DNA of 64,000 bases from JBCBDX01 sp038529265 (GTDB lineage Bacteria > Pseudomonadota > Alphaproteobacteria > Rhizobiales > Rhizobiaceae), in the NCBI GenBank assembly GCA_038529265.1, contig JBCBDX010000012.1:48826-112825 (forward strand), given 5' to 3'. A program made the position numbers and the translations under genes. The stretch's first letter is position 1, and every line of letters begins with the position of its first letter. The notes beneath the pieces are model-generated. The model worked only from the letters and a program-made list of their open reading frames with translations. It was not told where the DNA came from and did not search any database. Below are positions 34,632 through 42,875 of the stretch, piece after piece.

Positions 34632-36035
34632 ATGACCGACTTTGTTTCCACCACCTATGATGAAATTGAAATCGGCATGGAAGCCTCGACCAAAAGGCTC
34701 TGCCGGGCCGAAGACTTCTTTGTTTTCGCGGCTGCCTCAGGCAACAAGAACCCCGTTCATCTTCCAAAGGAAGATCATGATGGTGACGGCGTACCAGACA
34801 AGCCGCTCGCGCCGTCCATGTGGGTGGCTTCCCTGATTTCGTCAGTTCTTGGCAACCAATTGCCCGGGCCGGGGACGATCTATCAAAATCAGGACATGAA
34901 GTTTACCGGTCGCGCCTATGCGGGCGATGAGCTGACCATAAGCGTGAAGGCAATCGAAAAACGCACCAACCGTGAAGTGGTTTTTGAGATATCGGTCGCC
35001 AAGGCTGACGGAACTTCGATTGTTGAGGGTACAGCAACAGTTACCGCGCCAGATAAATCAGTTCATTTTGACGCCAATGATTTGCCCGGACTGACCGTAC
35101 AACGGCATGTACATTTTGACCGTGTGCTGGAATTGGCTGAGCCTCTCGAAGCGCTGCCAACAGCGGTGATATGTCCCGATGAACCAAAGTCGCTAGGCGG
35201 TGCGCTTTTAGGCCATGAACATACACTGATCCACCCCATTCTGATTGGTAACAGGGCAAAGATATTGTCCGCTGCCGACGAGATTGGCGCTAACCTTACC
35301 GATTATGAGTTGGTTGACATCGAAGATCACTCAGATGCCGCAACCGCTGGTGTTCAAATGGTCCATGAAGGCAAGGCCGGAGCGGTCATGAAGGGGCACC
35401 TCCACACGGAGGTATTGCTCAAACATGTGGTCAAAAAGGAGGGTGGGCTACGTACGCGCCGTCGCTTGAGCCATGTTTTTGTCATGGATGTGCCGGGGCT
35501 GTCTCATCTCTTGATGATAACCGATGCGGCCATCAACATCACACCGGATTTAAGAACCAAGGTCGACATCACCCAAAACGCAATTGATCTGGCGATCTCG
35601 CTGGGTGTTGAAACACCAAAAGTCGGCATCCTTTCCGCTGTTGAGACAGTTAATGCCAACATCCCCTCAACCATTGAAGCTGCAGCTTTGTCCAAAATGG
35701 CTGACCGCGGCCAAATCAAGGGCGGCATCGTCGATGGTCCGCTGGCCATGGACAATGCGGTGAGCGCGGAAGCGGCGGCTACAAAAGGCATTCAATCGCT
35801 CGTTGCTGGTCATGCTGACATTTTGGTCGCGCCAAACCTCGAAAGCGGCAATATGATCGCAAAGCAGTTGACATTCCTAGCGCACGCGGAAACCGGCGGC
35901 ATCGTGCTAGGCGCCAAGGTGCCCGTGATCCTTACAAGCAGGGCTGATGACGACAAGGCACGCCTCGCTTCCTGCGCGGTTGCCGCGCTTTATCATGACT
36001 GGCAAGTCAACGGCAAAAGCACCAACGGGCACTAG
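34632..36035 (+). CDS. pta: Bifunctional MaoC-like hydratase/phosphate acetyltransferase
   Basis: The 467-residue fusion has an N-terminal MaoC (hot-dog) domain at about 1-145 and a C-terminal phosphate acetyl/butyryltransferase domain at about 150-467. The MaoC domain has SGNKNPVH (36-43) where active hydratases usually have GDxNPxH, followed by an Asp-rich insert DHDGDGVPDK (48-57). The Pta part converts acyl-CoA and phosphate to acyl phosphate; ackA follows after 6 bases, completing the acetate route. ATG 34632 was preferred to the in-frame TTG at 34629. Confidence 0.87.
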   Translation: MTDFVSTTYDEIEIGMEASTKRLCRAEDFFVFAAASGNKNPVHLPKEDHDGDGVPDKPLAPSMWVASLISSVLGNQLPGPGTIYQNQDMKFTGRAYAGDELTISVKAIEKRTNREVVFEISVAKADGTSIVEGTATVTAPDKSVHFDANDLPGLTVQRHVHFDRVLELAEPLEALPTAVICPDEPKSLGGALLGHEHTLIHPILIGNRAKILSAADEIGANLTDYELVDIEDHSDAATAGVQMVHEGKAGAVMKGHLHTEVLLKHVVKKEGGLRTRRRLSHVFVMDVPGLSHLLMITDAAINITPDLRTKVDITQNAIDLAISLGVETPKVGILSAVETVNANIPSTIEAAALSKMADRGQIKGGIVDGPLAMDNAVSAEAAATKGIQSLVAGHADILVAPNLESGNMIAKQLTFLAHAETGGIVLGAKVPVILTSRADDDKARLASCAVAALYHDWQVNGKSTNGH

Positions 36036-36041
36036 TCTAAT

Positions 36042-37202
36042 ATGTCAGACAAAGCGATCCTGACCGTCAACGCTGGCTCCTCATCGATCAAATTTTCCGT
36101 TTATGAACCGGACAGCCTTCGCGAAATGGTGTCGGGTCAAGTGGACTCACTGAACCCCAACCGACAAACAAGTTTAACCATTAAAGCACTCGATACCGGC
36201 AACACCGTGCGGGAAAACATCACCGCAAACGACCATGCAGGAGCGTTCTCAGATGTGTTGCGCCACTCGGAGATGCTCTTCGGCAAACGAACCGTCGCAG
36301 GCGTCGGCCATCGCGTGGTGCATGGCGGCATAAAGCATGACAAGCCCGCCTTGCTAGAGGACGCAGTGCTGACCGAACTCGCCAAACTGGAACCTCTGGC
36401 ACCATTGCACCAGCCGCACAATCTTGCCGGTGTTCGCGCCGCCAGCAAGGCGTTTCCCAATGCGGTTCAAGTGGGTTGTTTCGATACTGCATTCCACCGA
36501 ACGCATCCTTGGGTAAACGACACCTTCGCCCTGCCCCGCAAGTACTATAATGAGGGCGTACGCCGTTATGGTTTTCACGGCCTGTCTTACGACTACATTT
36601 CGGGTTATTTAGCGGAGACGGAACCCGATCTTGCCGAAGGGCGCTTCATCGTTTGCCACCTCGGCAACGGTGCTTCCATGTGTGCGATCCGCGGTGGCAA
36701 ATCCGTTGGCTCAACCATGGGTTTTTCTGCGCTCGACGGCCTGCCCATGGGTACGCGTTGCGGTCAGTTGGATCCGGGTGTTCTGCTCTATTTGATGGAC
36801 AAGGGCATGGATGCCCGTGAAATCGAAAACCTCCTCTACAAGGACAGCGGTCTAAAAGGCCTGTCTGGTATTTCCAACGACATGCGCGATCTGGAGGCGT
36901 CAGACGATCCGGCAGCGAAACAGGCCATCGACTACTTCGTGTTCCGTATCCGCCGTGAAATCGGCGGCATGGCATCGGTGCTCGGCGGCTTGGACGGTTT
37001 GATATTCTGCGGCGGCATAGGCGAAAACTCTGCGCACGTGCGCCGAAAAGTCTGCAAAGACATGGACTGGCTCGGCATCGAAATCGACAAGGTGTCCAAT
37101 GCCGACAACGCCCGCGAAATCGGCACCGGCAAGGCGCGGGTCATGGTCGTCCCGACGGATGAGGAAATCGTTATCGCCCGCGCGGTCAAAGCCCGACTCT
37201 AG
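36042..37202 (+). CDS. ackA: Acetate kinase
   Basis: AckA (386 residues) makes ATP and acetate from acetyl phosphate, or the reverse. Family motifs are present: LTVNAGSSSIKFSVY at the N-terminus, VGHRVVHGG, YGFHGLSYDYI, CHLGNGASMCAI, MGTRCGQLDPG and FCGGIGENS. It is translated just after the MaoC-Pta fusion and forms an operon with it. Its 3' end overlaps puuD on the other strand by 4 bases. Confidence 0.95.
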   Translation: MSDKAILTVNAGSSSIKFSVYEPDSLREMVSGQVDSLNPNRQTSLTIKALDTGNTVRENITANDHAGAFSDVLRHSEMLFGKRTVAGVGHRVVHGGIKHDKPALLEDAVLTELAKLEPLAPLHQPHNLAGVRAASKAFPNAVQVGCFDTAFHRTHPWVNDTFALPRKYYNEGVRRYGFHGLSYDYISGYLAETEPDLAEGRFIVCHLGNGASMCAIRGGKSVGSTMGFSALDGLPMGTRCGQLDPGVLLYLMDKGMDAREIENLLYKDSGLKGLSGISNDMRDLEASDDPAAKQAIDYFVFRIRREIGGMASVLGGLDGLIFCGGIGENSAHVRRKVCKDMDWLGIEIDKVSNADNAREIGTGKARVMVVPTDEEIVIARAVKARL

Positions 37203-38422
37203 TTGAGGTTGCGATACCAATCGCGCAAAATGCGTCGCTCTTCCTCTTCCATGTAGGAGACGTTGGCCGGCGGCATGGCGTGCGTCACGGCCGATTGCAC
37301 GTAAATCGCACGCGCATGGGCCGCGACATCAGCGGGCGTTTCGAGCCGCACGCCCTTGGGTGGCCACAAAATCCCCTCCCAAACCGGCTCCTGCGCATGG
37401 CACATGGCACAACGGCCAAGCACAATGTCTGACACTTCTTCAAAGTTGGCAGACGCCATAACCCGCTCCTGATGCACGCTTACCTTGCCTTCCTCTCGAA
37501 ATTCGGGATCGCTGGAATACAGAGGAGCCGTCGACAAAGCGATGATCACGATGAAAATGATAGTGGTCGCGAGCCAGGTCCAGTTGGGCCGGCCCTTCTT
37601 GGCGTGCATGGTGTTGAAGTAATGCCGGATCGTCACGCCCATCAAAAACACCAGCGATGCAATCAGCCAATTATAGTCGCTCGCAAAAGCAAGCGGATAG
37701 TGGTTCGACAGCATTAGAAAAATGACCGGCAGCGTCAGGTAATTATTATGTGTTGAGCGCAGCTTGGCGATCTTGCCATATTTGGCATCCGGCTTGCGCC
37801 CGGCTTTGAGGTCAGCCACCACTATCTTCTGATTTGGTATGATGATCATGAAAACGTTGGCGCTCATGATCGTTGCGGTGAAAGCGCCCAAGTGAAGCAG
37901 CGCGGCTCGGCCTGTGAACACTTGCGTGTAACCCCACGCCATAGCCGTCAGCAGCACAAAGAGCAGGATCATCAATAGCGTCGGCGTTTCACCGAGTTTC
38001 GACTTGCAAAGAGAGTCATAGGCAATCCAACCAAAGATGATGGAGGCAAGTGAAATGCTTATAGCCATCCACGTTGAGATATCGGCAATGTTTGGGTCAA
38101 CGAGATAAAGATCAGCACCCAGATAGTAGATCAGCACCAACAGCACAAATCCAGACAGCCATGTCGTATAGCTTTGCCACTTATGCCAAGTCAGCTCTTC
38201 GGGCATGTTGGGTGGCGCGACCATGTATTTTTGAACATGATAAAAGCCCCCGCCATGGACTTCCCATTCCTCCCCGTCGGCGGGTCCGGGTATGTTGCGG
38301 TTCAAGCCAAGGTCGAGCGCAATGAAATAAAAGGACGAGCCGATCCATGCCATCGCCGTGATGACGTGTGTCCAGCGCACCGCAAACTCAATCCATTCAA
38401 TCCCGACGGCTAAATCGTACAT
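37199..38422 (-). CDS. puuD: Membrane-bound urate hydroxylase PuuD
   Basis: PuuD oxidises urate to 5-hydroxyisourate at the inner membrane. The 407 residues carry about eight membrane segments followed by a C-terminal cytochrome c domain with one haem site, CAMCH (in GRCAMCHAQEPVW). Electrons thus likely go to the respiratory chain and not to H2O2 as in soluble uricase. uraH lies 11 bases upstream on the same strand, and the rest of the ureide pathway is divergent. Confidence 0.92.
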   Translation of the reverse strand: MYDLAVGIEWIEFAVRWTHVITAMAWIGSSFYFIALDLGLNRNIPGPADGEEWEVHGGGFYHVQKYMVAPPNMPEELTWHKWQSYTTWLSGFVLLVLIYYLGADLYLVDPNIADISTWMAISISLASIIFGWIAYDSLCKSKLGETPTLLMILLFVLLTAMAWGYTQVFTGRAALLHLGAFTATIMSANVFMIIIPNQKIVVADLKAGRKPDAKYGKIAKLRSTHNNYLTLPVIFLMLSNHYPLAFASDYNWLIASLVFLMGVTIRHYFNTMHAKKGRPNWTWLATTIIFIVIIALSTAPLYSSDPEFREEGKVSVHQERVMASANFEEVSDIVLGRCAMCHAQEPVWEGILWPPKGVRLETPADVAAHARAIYVQSAVTHAMPPANVSYMEEEERRILRDWYRNLN

Positions 38423-38433
38423 AGGCGAGGTTC

Positions 38434-38796
38434 CTAGCTACCGCGATACGTAGAGTAACCAAACGGCGAGAGTAGCAACGGTACATGATAATGCGATGAA
38501 GCATCATTGATGCCGAAGCGAATGGGGATTTGATCGAGGAAAAGCGTTTCGCCGTCTGCCAAACTGTTGGCGCGCAAATAGTCGCCGGCAAAAAAGATCA
38601 GCTCATAGTCGCCAACCGCAAACCTGTCGGCTGGCAAGATTGGGGTGTCCGTGCGGCCATCTGCATTCGTGATCGTCGTCGCGATTTTTTTGTGGCTATT
38701 CCCGCTCACCCGATAAAGCGCGATCTCGACACCTGCGGCAGGAACACCGCGTGCCGTGTCCAATACATGCGTTGTCAGAAATCCGCCATCCGCCAT
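38434..38796 (-). CDS. uraH: 5-Hydroxyisourate hydrolase
   Basis: This transthyretin-like enzyme (120 residues) converts 5-hydroxyisourate to OHCU. It has the expected N-terminal LTTHVLDTARG, a central IPIRFGI, and the C-terminal signature YHVPLLLSPFGYSTYRGS. Start 38796 (MADGGF) is the family start. It precedes puuD in a two-gene operon. Confidence 0.95.
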   Translation of the reverse strand: MADGGFLTTHVLDTARGVPAAGVEIALYRVSGNSHKKIATTITNADGRTDTPILPADRFAVGDYELIFFAGDYLRANSLADGETLFLDQIPIRFGINDASSHYHVPLLLSPFGYSTYRGS

Positions 38797-38899
38797 TTTT
38801 GAGCCCTCACGCGCTTGCTTGCACTGCACTACAATTGCCTTTACCCTCAGATGATCTGCCGCGATGTCAAGCGTAACATCGCCCGCTCAGGAAAACTCA

Positions 38900-40330
38900 A
38901 TGACGCAAGCACATCGCTACCCGCGCGACATGCATGGCTATGGCGCCAACCCGCCCGATCCTAAATGGCCGGGTAAGGCCAAGATCGCGGTTCAGTTCGT
39001 CGTTAATTATGAGGAAGGCGGCGAAAACAACATCCTGCATGGCGATGCCGCATCGGAAGCTTTTTTGTCCGAGATTGTTGGCGCGCAAGCGTGGCACGGC
39101 CAGCGTCATTGGAACATGGAGTCCATCTACGAATATGGCGCGCGCGCTGGCTTCTGGCGTCTACACCGCTTGTTTCAGGAGCACGGCATTCCCGTAACTG
39201 TGTATGGCGTCGCAGAAGCACTGGTACGGTCACCGGCACAAGTTAAAGCAATGCTCGATGCCGATTGGGAGGTCGCTTCTCACGGGCTGAAATGGATCGA
39301 GTATAAGGACTTCTCAATCGAGGAAGAACGCACTCACATGGAGCAAGCCATCGCGCTGCATGAGGCGGTAACCGGTTCGCGTCCGCTTGGTTGGTACACG
39401 GGCCGGTGTTCGGTGAACACGGTCGACTTGGTGACCGAAGAAGGTGGCTTTCTTTACTGCGCCGATTCTTACGCCGATGATTTGCCCTATTGGCATGAGC
39501 ATAACGGTAAGCACCAGTTGATCGTCCCCTACACGCTCGACTGCAACGATATGCGGTTCGCCACGCCGCAGGGTTTTAATTCCGGCGATCAGTTTGAAAC
39601 ATACCTCCGCGATACGTTCGACACGCTTTATGAAGAAGGCTTTGATGGCCAACCCAAAATGATGTCCATCGGCCTTCATTGTCGTTTGGTCGGCCGTCCC
39701 GGACGCATCCGCGCACTTAAGCGTTTCATTCAACATGCGTTGGCGCACAAAGGTGTTTGGTTTGCGCGGCGTATCGATATTGCCCGCCACTGGCATGAGC
39801 ATTTCCCGCCTGCCGAGCGCGTGCGCCCCTCGCAGATGGCGAAAGCCGATTTTGTTTCAGCCTATGGCTCGATCTTTGAGCATTCGCCATGGATCGCAGA
39901 GCGCGCTTTCGTGACAGAGCTTGGCTCGGCCCATGATACCGCAACAGGCCTGCACAACGCGCTCGCACGACAGTTTCGCGATGCAAACCAAGATGAACGA
40001 CTTGGAGTTTTAAAGGCTCACCCCGATCTGGCTGGCAAGCTCGCAGCCGCGAAACGTCTCACAGCAGAGTCGACTTCCGAACAAGCATCTGCTGGCCTGG
40101 ATGCCTTGACGGATGAAGAACGCGAAACATTCACCAACTTGAACGCGGCCTACACAGCCAAACACAAGTTTCCCTTCATAATCGCTGTACGCGATCATGA
40201 TAAGGTCGGAATTCTAGCCGCCTTTAGAAAACGCATCGAAAACGACACGGAAGTGGAATTTGAAGAGGCATGCAGGCAAGTCGAACGTATTGCCGAGCTT
40301 CGTCTTCAATCCTTGCTTTCCGAACAATAA
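38900..40330 (+). CDS. puuE: PuuE allantoinase fused to OHCU decarboxylase (UraD)
   Basis: A 476-residue fusion. Residues 1 to about 305 are the polysaccharide-deacetylase-like, cofactor-independent allantoinase PuuE (YPRDMHGYGANPP, ASHGLKWIEY). From about 310 onward lies OHCU decarboxylase, with its HSPWIAERAF active-site segment, HPDLAGKLA and FPFIIAVRDHDK. The C-terminal half makes S-allantoin from OHCU, the N-terminal half opens it to allantoate, so two successive steps are joined. Start 38900 follows TCAGGAAAACTCA. It heads the operon puuE-alc-allA. Confidence 0.93.
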   Translation: MTQAHRYPRDMHGYGANPPDPKWPGKAKIAVQFVVNYEEGGENNILHGDAASEAFLSEIVGAQAWHGQRHWNMESIYEYGARAGFWRLHRLFQEHGIPVTVYGVAEALVRSPAQVKAMLDADWEVASHGLKWIEYKDFSIEEERTHMEQAIALHEAVTGSRPLGWYTGRCSVNTVDLVTEEGGFLYCADSYADDLPYWHEHNGKHQLIVPYTLDCNDMRFATPQGFNSGDQFETYLRDTFDTLYEEGFDGQPKMMSIGLHCRLVGRPGRIRALKRFIQHALAHKGVWFARRIDIARHWHEHFPPAERVRPSQMAKADFVSAYGSIFEHSPWIAERAFVTELGSAHDTATGLHNALARQFRDANQDERLGVLKAHPDLAGKLAAAKRLTAESTSEQASAGLDALTDEERETFTNLNAAYTAKHKFPFIIAVRDHDKVGILAAFRKRIENDTEVEFEEACRQVERIAELRLQSLLSEQ

Positions 40331-40345
40331 CAATAAGAGACCACT

Positions 40346-41359
40346 ATGCCGACGATTGAGTCACTGGAACCCAACAAGCCGCTTTTTGTGCGAACAGGCA
40401 TCAATCTGGCCTCCGCCGGCCTGGGCGCAAAACCAGTGTACGCGACAGACCAGTTTTTCGCGCCCTTGGAACGCATGCTGCACGATGCAGCTCCAGTCTT
40501 TTTTCCGGATCGCTTTGATGAAAACGGCAAATGGATGGACGGTTGGGAAACCCGGCGTCGACGCGATGGCGGACACGATCATGCTGTTATCCGTTTGGCT
40601 GCTCCAGGACGCATTTTAGGTTTCGATGTGGACACCGCACACTTTACTGGCAACTACGCGCCCGCCTGCAAAATCGAAGCCACATATTGCCCAGACGGCG
40701 ATCCCGATGAGAACAGTCGGTGGGTCAAAATCCTCAATCACAAGCCATTGTCCGCAAGCGATCATCATTTCTTTGCATGTGAGAACTTTGAAAGCTGGAC
40801 CCATCTCAAAATACATATCTATCCAGATGGCGGTGTGGCGCGGCTTCGCGTCTATGGCGTTCCGGAACTTGATCCGTCGCTTCGCGGCAAGGAAATTGAT
40901 CTCGCTGCAAGCCTCAACGGCGGGCGCATCCTTGCCTATTCAGACGCCCATTACGGGACCTATGAACGCATTCTGGCACCTGGACGCGCCCACAATATGG
41001 GCGATGCGTGGGAAACGCGCAGGCGCCGCGAGCCGGGTTATGACTGGATCATTATCGCGCTTGGTGCGCGCGGTAGAATACACCGGGCGGTGGTTGATAC
41101 TTTGCACTTTAAAGGGAATTTCCCGGACCGCTGCTCCATTCAAGCAGCAGATATGATCAATTTCGGCGATCTTTTATCCGAGGCGCTGGTAACGGACTCC
41201 ATGTTCTGGAAAGAACTGATGCCCCAGCAAAAACTCACCGCAAACTCTGAGCATGTCTTTGACGATTTTAGCGATCTTGGATCGGTCACTCATGTCCGGT
41301 TCAACATGTATCCAGATGGCGGTGTAAGCCGACTGCGATTCTTCGGTGTTGCGGACTGA
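40346..41359 (+). CDS. alc: Allantoicase
   Basis: The 337-residue enzyme splits allantoate into ureidoglycolate and urea. Two tandem allantoicase repeats are visible: DGWETRRRRDGGHDHAVIRL with HFTGNYAPACKIEA, then DAWETRRRREPGYDWIIIAL with HFKGNFPDRCSIQA. It starts 15 bases after puuE-uraD and ends overlapping allA by one base. Confidence 0.95.
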   Translation: MPTIESLEPNKPLFVRTGINLASAGLGAKPVYATDQFFAPLERMLHDAAPVFFPDRFDENGKWMDGWETRRRRDGGHDHAVIRLAAPGRILGFDVDTAHFTGNYAPACKIEATYCPDGDPDENSRWVKILNHKPLSASDHHFFACENFESWTHLKIHIYPDGGVARLRVYGVPELDPSLRGKEIDLAASLNGGRILAYSDAHYGTYERILAPGRAHNMGDAWETRRRREPGYDWIIIALGARGRIHRAVVDTLHFKGNFPDRCSIQAADMINFGDLLSEALVTDSMFWKELMPQQKLTANSEHVFDDFSDLGSVTHVRFNMYPDGGVSRLRFFGVAD

Positions 41360-41856
41360 TGCTCAAACGCATCGAGATCGACCGCCTGACCGCCGGAGCC
41401 TTTGCCCCCTTTGGCGATGTTCTTAGCTGTGAAGGCGAGCCCGACAAGATCATCAACCAAGGCATGTGCGGAAGGTTTCATGACCTGGCCAGTTTACAAC
41501 TGGCACAGCGTGATCCCGGTCGCTTCGGAGTATCGCTTTTCAACGCCGAACCTCGAACACTTCCCTACAGGCTCGATATGGTGGAGCGGCATCCATTGGG
41601 AAGCCAGTGCTTTGTACCGATGACCGAACACCCGTTTCTCGTAATCGTTGCTGAAGATGAAAATGGAAAACCGAAGCAACCCATCGCCTTTATAACGACG
41701 GGTGTAGAAGCGATTAATTTTCACGCCAACGTCTGGCACGGCGTATTGACGCCATTGACCGCACCCGGTCGCTTTGCGGTGATCGACCGCATCGGCGATG
41801 GCGACAATCTGGAAGAGTTCTGGTTTGATGAAGCCTTTGAGATTGTCAGCGTTTAG
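41359..41856 (+). CDS. allA: Ureidoglycolate lyase
   Basis: AllA (165 residues) releases glyoxylate and urea from ureidoglycolate, the last step of the route. Cupin features are MVERHPLGSQCFVPM and the VEAINFHANVWHGVLTPL stretch. With puuD, uraH, puuE-uraD and alc, all steps from urate to glyoxylate lie within 4.7 kb. The gene converges with and overlaps ppaA by 4 bases. Confidence 0.94.
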   Translation: MLKRIEIDRLTAGAFAPFGDVLSCEGEPDKIINQGMCGRFHDLASLQLAQRDPGRFGVSLFNAEPRTLPYRLDMVERHPLGSQCFVPMTEHPFLVIVAEDENGKPKQPIAFITTGVEAINFHANVWHGVLTPLTAPGRFAVIDRIGDGDNLEEFWFDEAFEIVSV

Positions 41857-42740
41857 TGCGCTTGCATAGCGTTCGCAGAACCAACAACTGCCTCACCTGC
41901 TGAGGAAACAACAACGTCGGCACCCACACCATCGAAAGCGGTTGGTTCATCACGCACCGATGGGCCACCAAGGCAAATAGCGAGCCGTGCGTTCATCGAA
42001 ACCTGCCGCACCCGTTCTATGACACTCTCGACAACTGCTTTGGTCTGATGGCCACTGGAGAGCGCCAACACATCATAGTCAGACGTTCCCAGTGTCTCGA
42101 ACAGACCCGCTCGTGGAGAAACATCCGCTCCTCCGTCAACGTCCCAGCCGGCATCAGTGAAAAAGGCCCGCACAACGTTCAAACCAACTGTATGAGAGTC
42201 TTCCGAACATTGAGCCAACAGGACGGTCGGGCCGGTATCTGCACCATCCTTTCTCAGCTTCAGACGATGATGCACCAATGCATTGCAAATCATCTGAACA
42301 CGGGCAGTAGCAAGGTCGATCGTAAGAAAGTCGAGCCTGTCGTTTTGCCAGCCGTCCTGCATCATTTGAAAGACAGGCTGCAGCAAGGCATCATGAAAGT
42401 CTTCAAACGTCACGTTATGTTTAAGCAGGAGCGGAACGACAGATTTGAGGCCCACCTCATCGCCCTCAACAAGAAGCGAAAAGAATGTATCAGCATCCAG
42501 CTCAGGCACCTGGTGAGCAGTTTCTGATGCCTCAACCGACGGAACCACATGATCACGGATAACTTTCTTCAGCGTTTCCTTGTCTGAAAAACTGCTCGCA
42601 GCTTCGCTGTTTCCAGCAGGCTCTATTGAACCGCCGATGCCGCTACCTGGGCCGCGTCTAGGTGCAGCCGGATCATCCCGGTGCCCTGTCATTTCGCCTC
42701 CAAGGCCCAACCACGGGGCCTCCCATTTATTTTCTAGCAT
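41853..42740 (-). CDS. ppaA: PpaA/AerR-type B12-binding photosynthesis regulator
   Basis: The 295-residue protein has a low-complexity Gly/Pro-rich N-terminus (1-50), a helical cobalamin-binding segment with WQND (131-134), and a B12-binding Rossmann domain with the DxHxxG motif (D181, H183, G186 in EDSHTVGL). AerR/PpaA proteins bind light-sensitive cobalamin and modulate the PpsR/CrtJ repressor. It is divergent from bchI across a gap with a PpsR site, so it is probably under the repressor it modulates. ATG 42692 is an alternative start. Confidence 0.85.
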   Translation of the reverse strand: MLENKWEAPWLGLGGEMTGHRDDPAAPRRGPGSGIGGSIEPAGNSEAASSFSDKETLKKVIRDHVVPSVEASETAHQVPELDADTFFSLLVEGDEVGLKSVVPLLLKHNVTFEDFHDALLQPVFQMMQDGWQNDRLDFLTIDLATARVQMICNALVHHRLKLRKDGADTGPTVLLAQCSEDSHTVGLNVVRAFFTDAGWDVDGGADVSPRAGLFETLGTSDYDVLALSSGHQTKAVVESVIERVRQVSMNARLAICLGGPSVRDEPTAFDGVGADVVVSSAGEAVVGSANAMQAH

Positions 42741-42838
42741 GTTTCAATGGGCACCGCGAGGAACAAGAGGGGTGGCCTTTAAAATGCGGCAACAATCCGC
42801 AAACAAGAAAAACAAACTGTTTTGTCACACTTAGCCCA

Positions 42839-42866
42839 TTGCATTCTCTTGTGTGTCAATTATGAT
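42839..42866 (+). promoter_or_regulatory. bchI promoter, probably leaderless
   Basis: TTGCAT (42839-42844), a 16-base spacer and TATGAT (42861-42866) form a plausible sigma-70 promoter. Its start point would fall at about 42873-42876, on or next to the bchI ATG at 42876. No ribosome binding site fits in between. Inferred from spacing only. Confidence 0.5.
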
Positions 42867-42871
42867 TGACA
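42854..42871. promoter_or_regulatory. PpsR/CrtJ site between ppaA and bchI
   Basis: TGTCAATTATGATTGACA is an exact TGT-N12-ACA site with TGTCAA/TTGACA arms. The dyad extends two more bases on each side (42852-42873). It covers the bchI -10 box and, read on the other strand, offers a perfect TTGACA hexamer for ppaA. It ends 4 bases before the bchI start codon. Confidence 0.8.
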
Positions 42872-42875
42872 CAAT

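Noticed and set aside
42741..42875. Cobalamin riboswitch before ppaA
   Set aside because: The 135-base gap lacks the B12 box and has instead promoter and PpsR elements.
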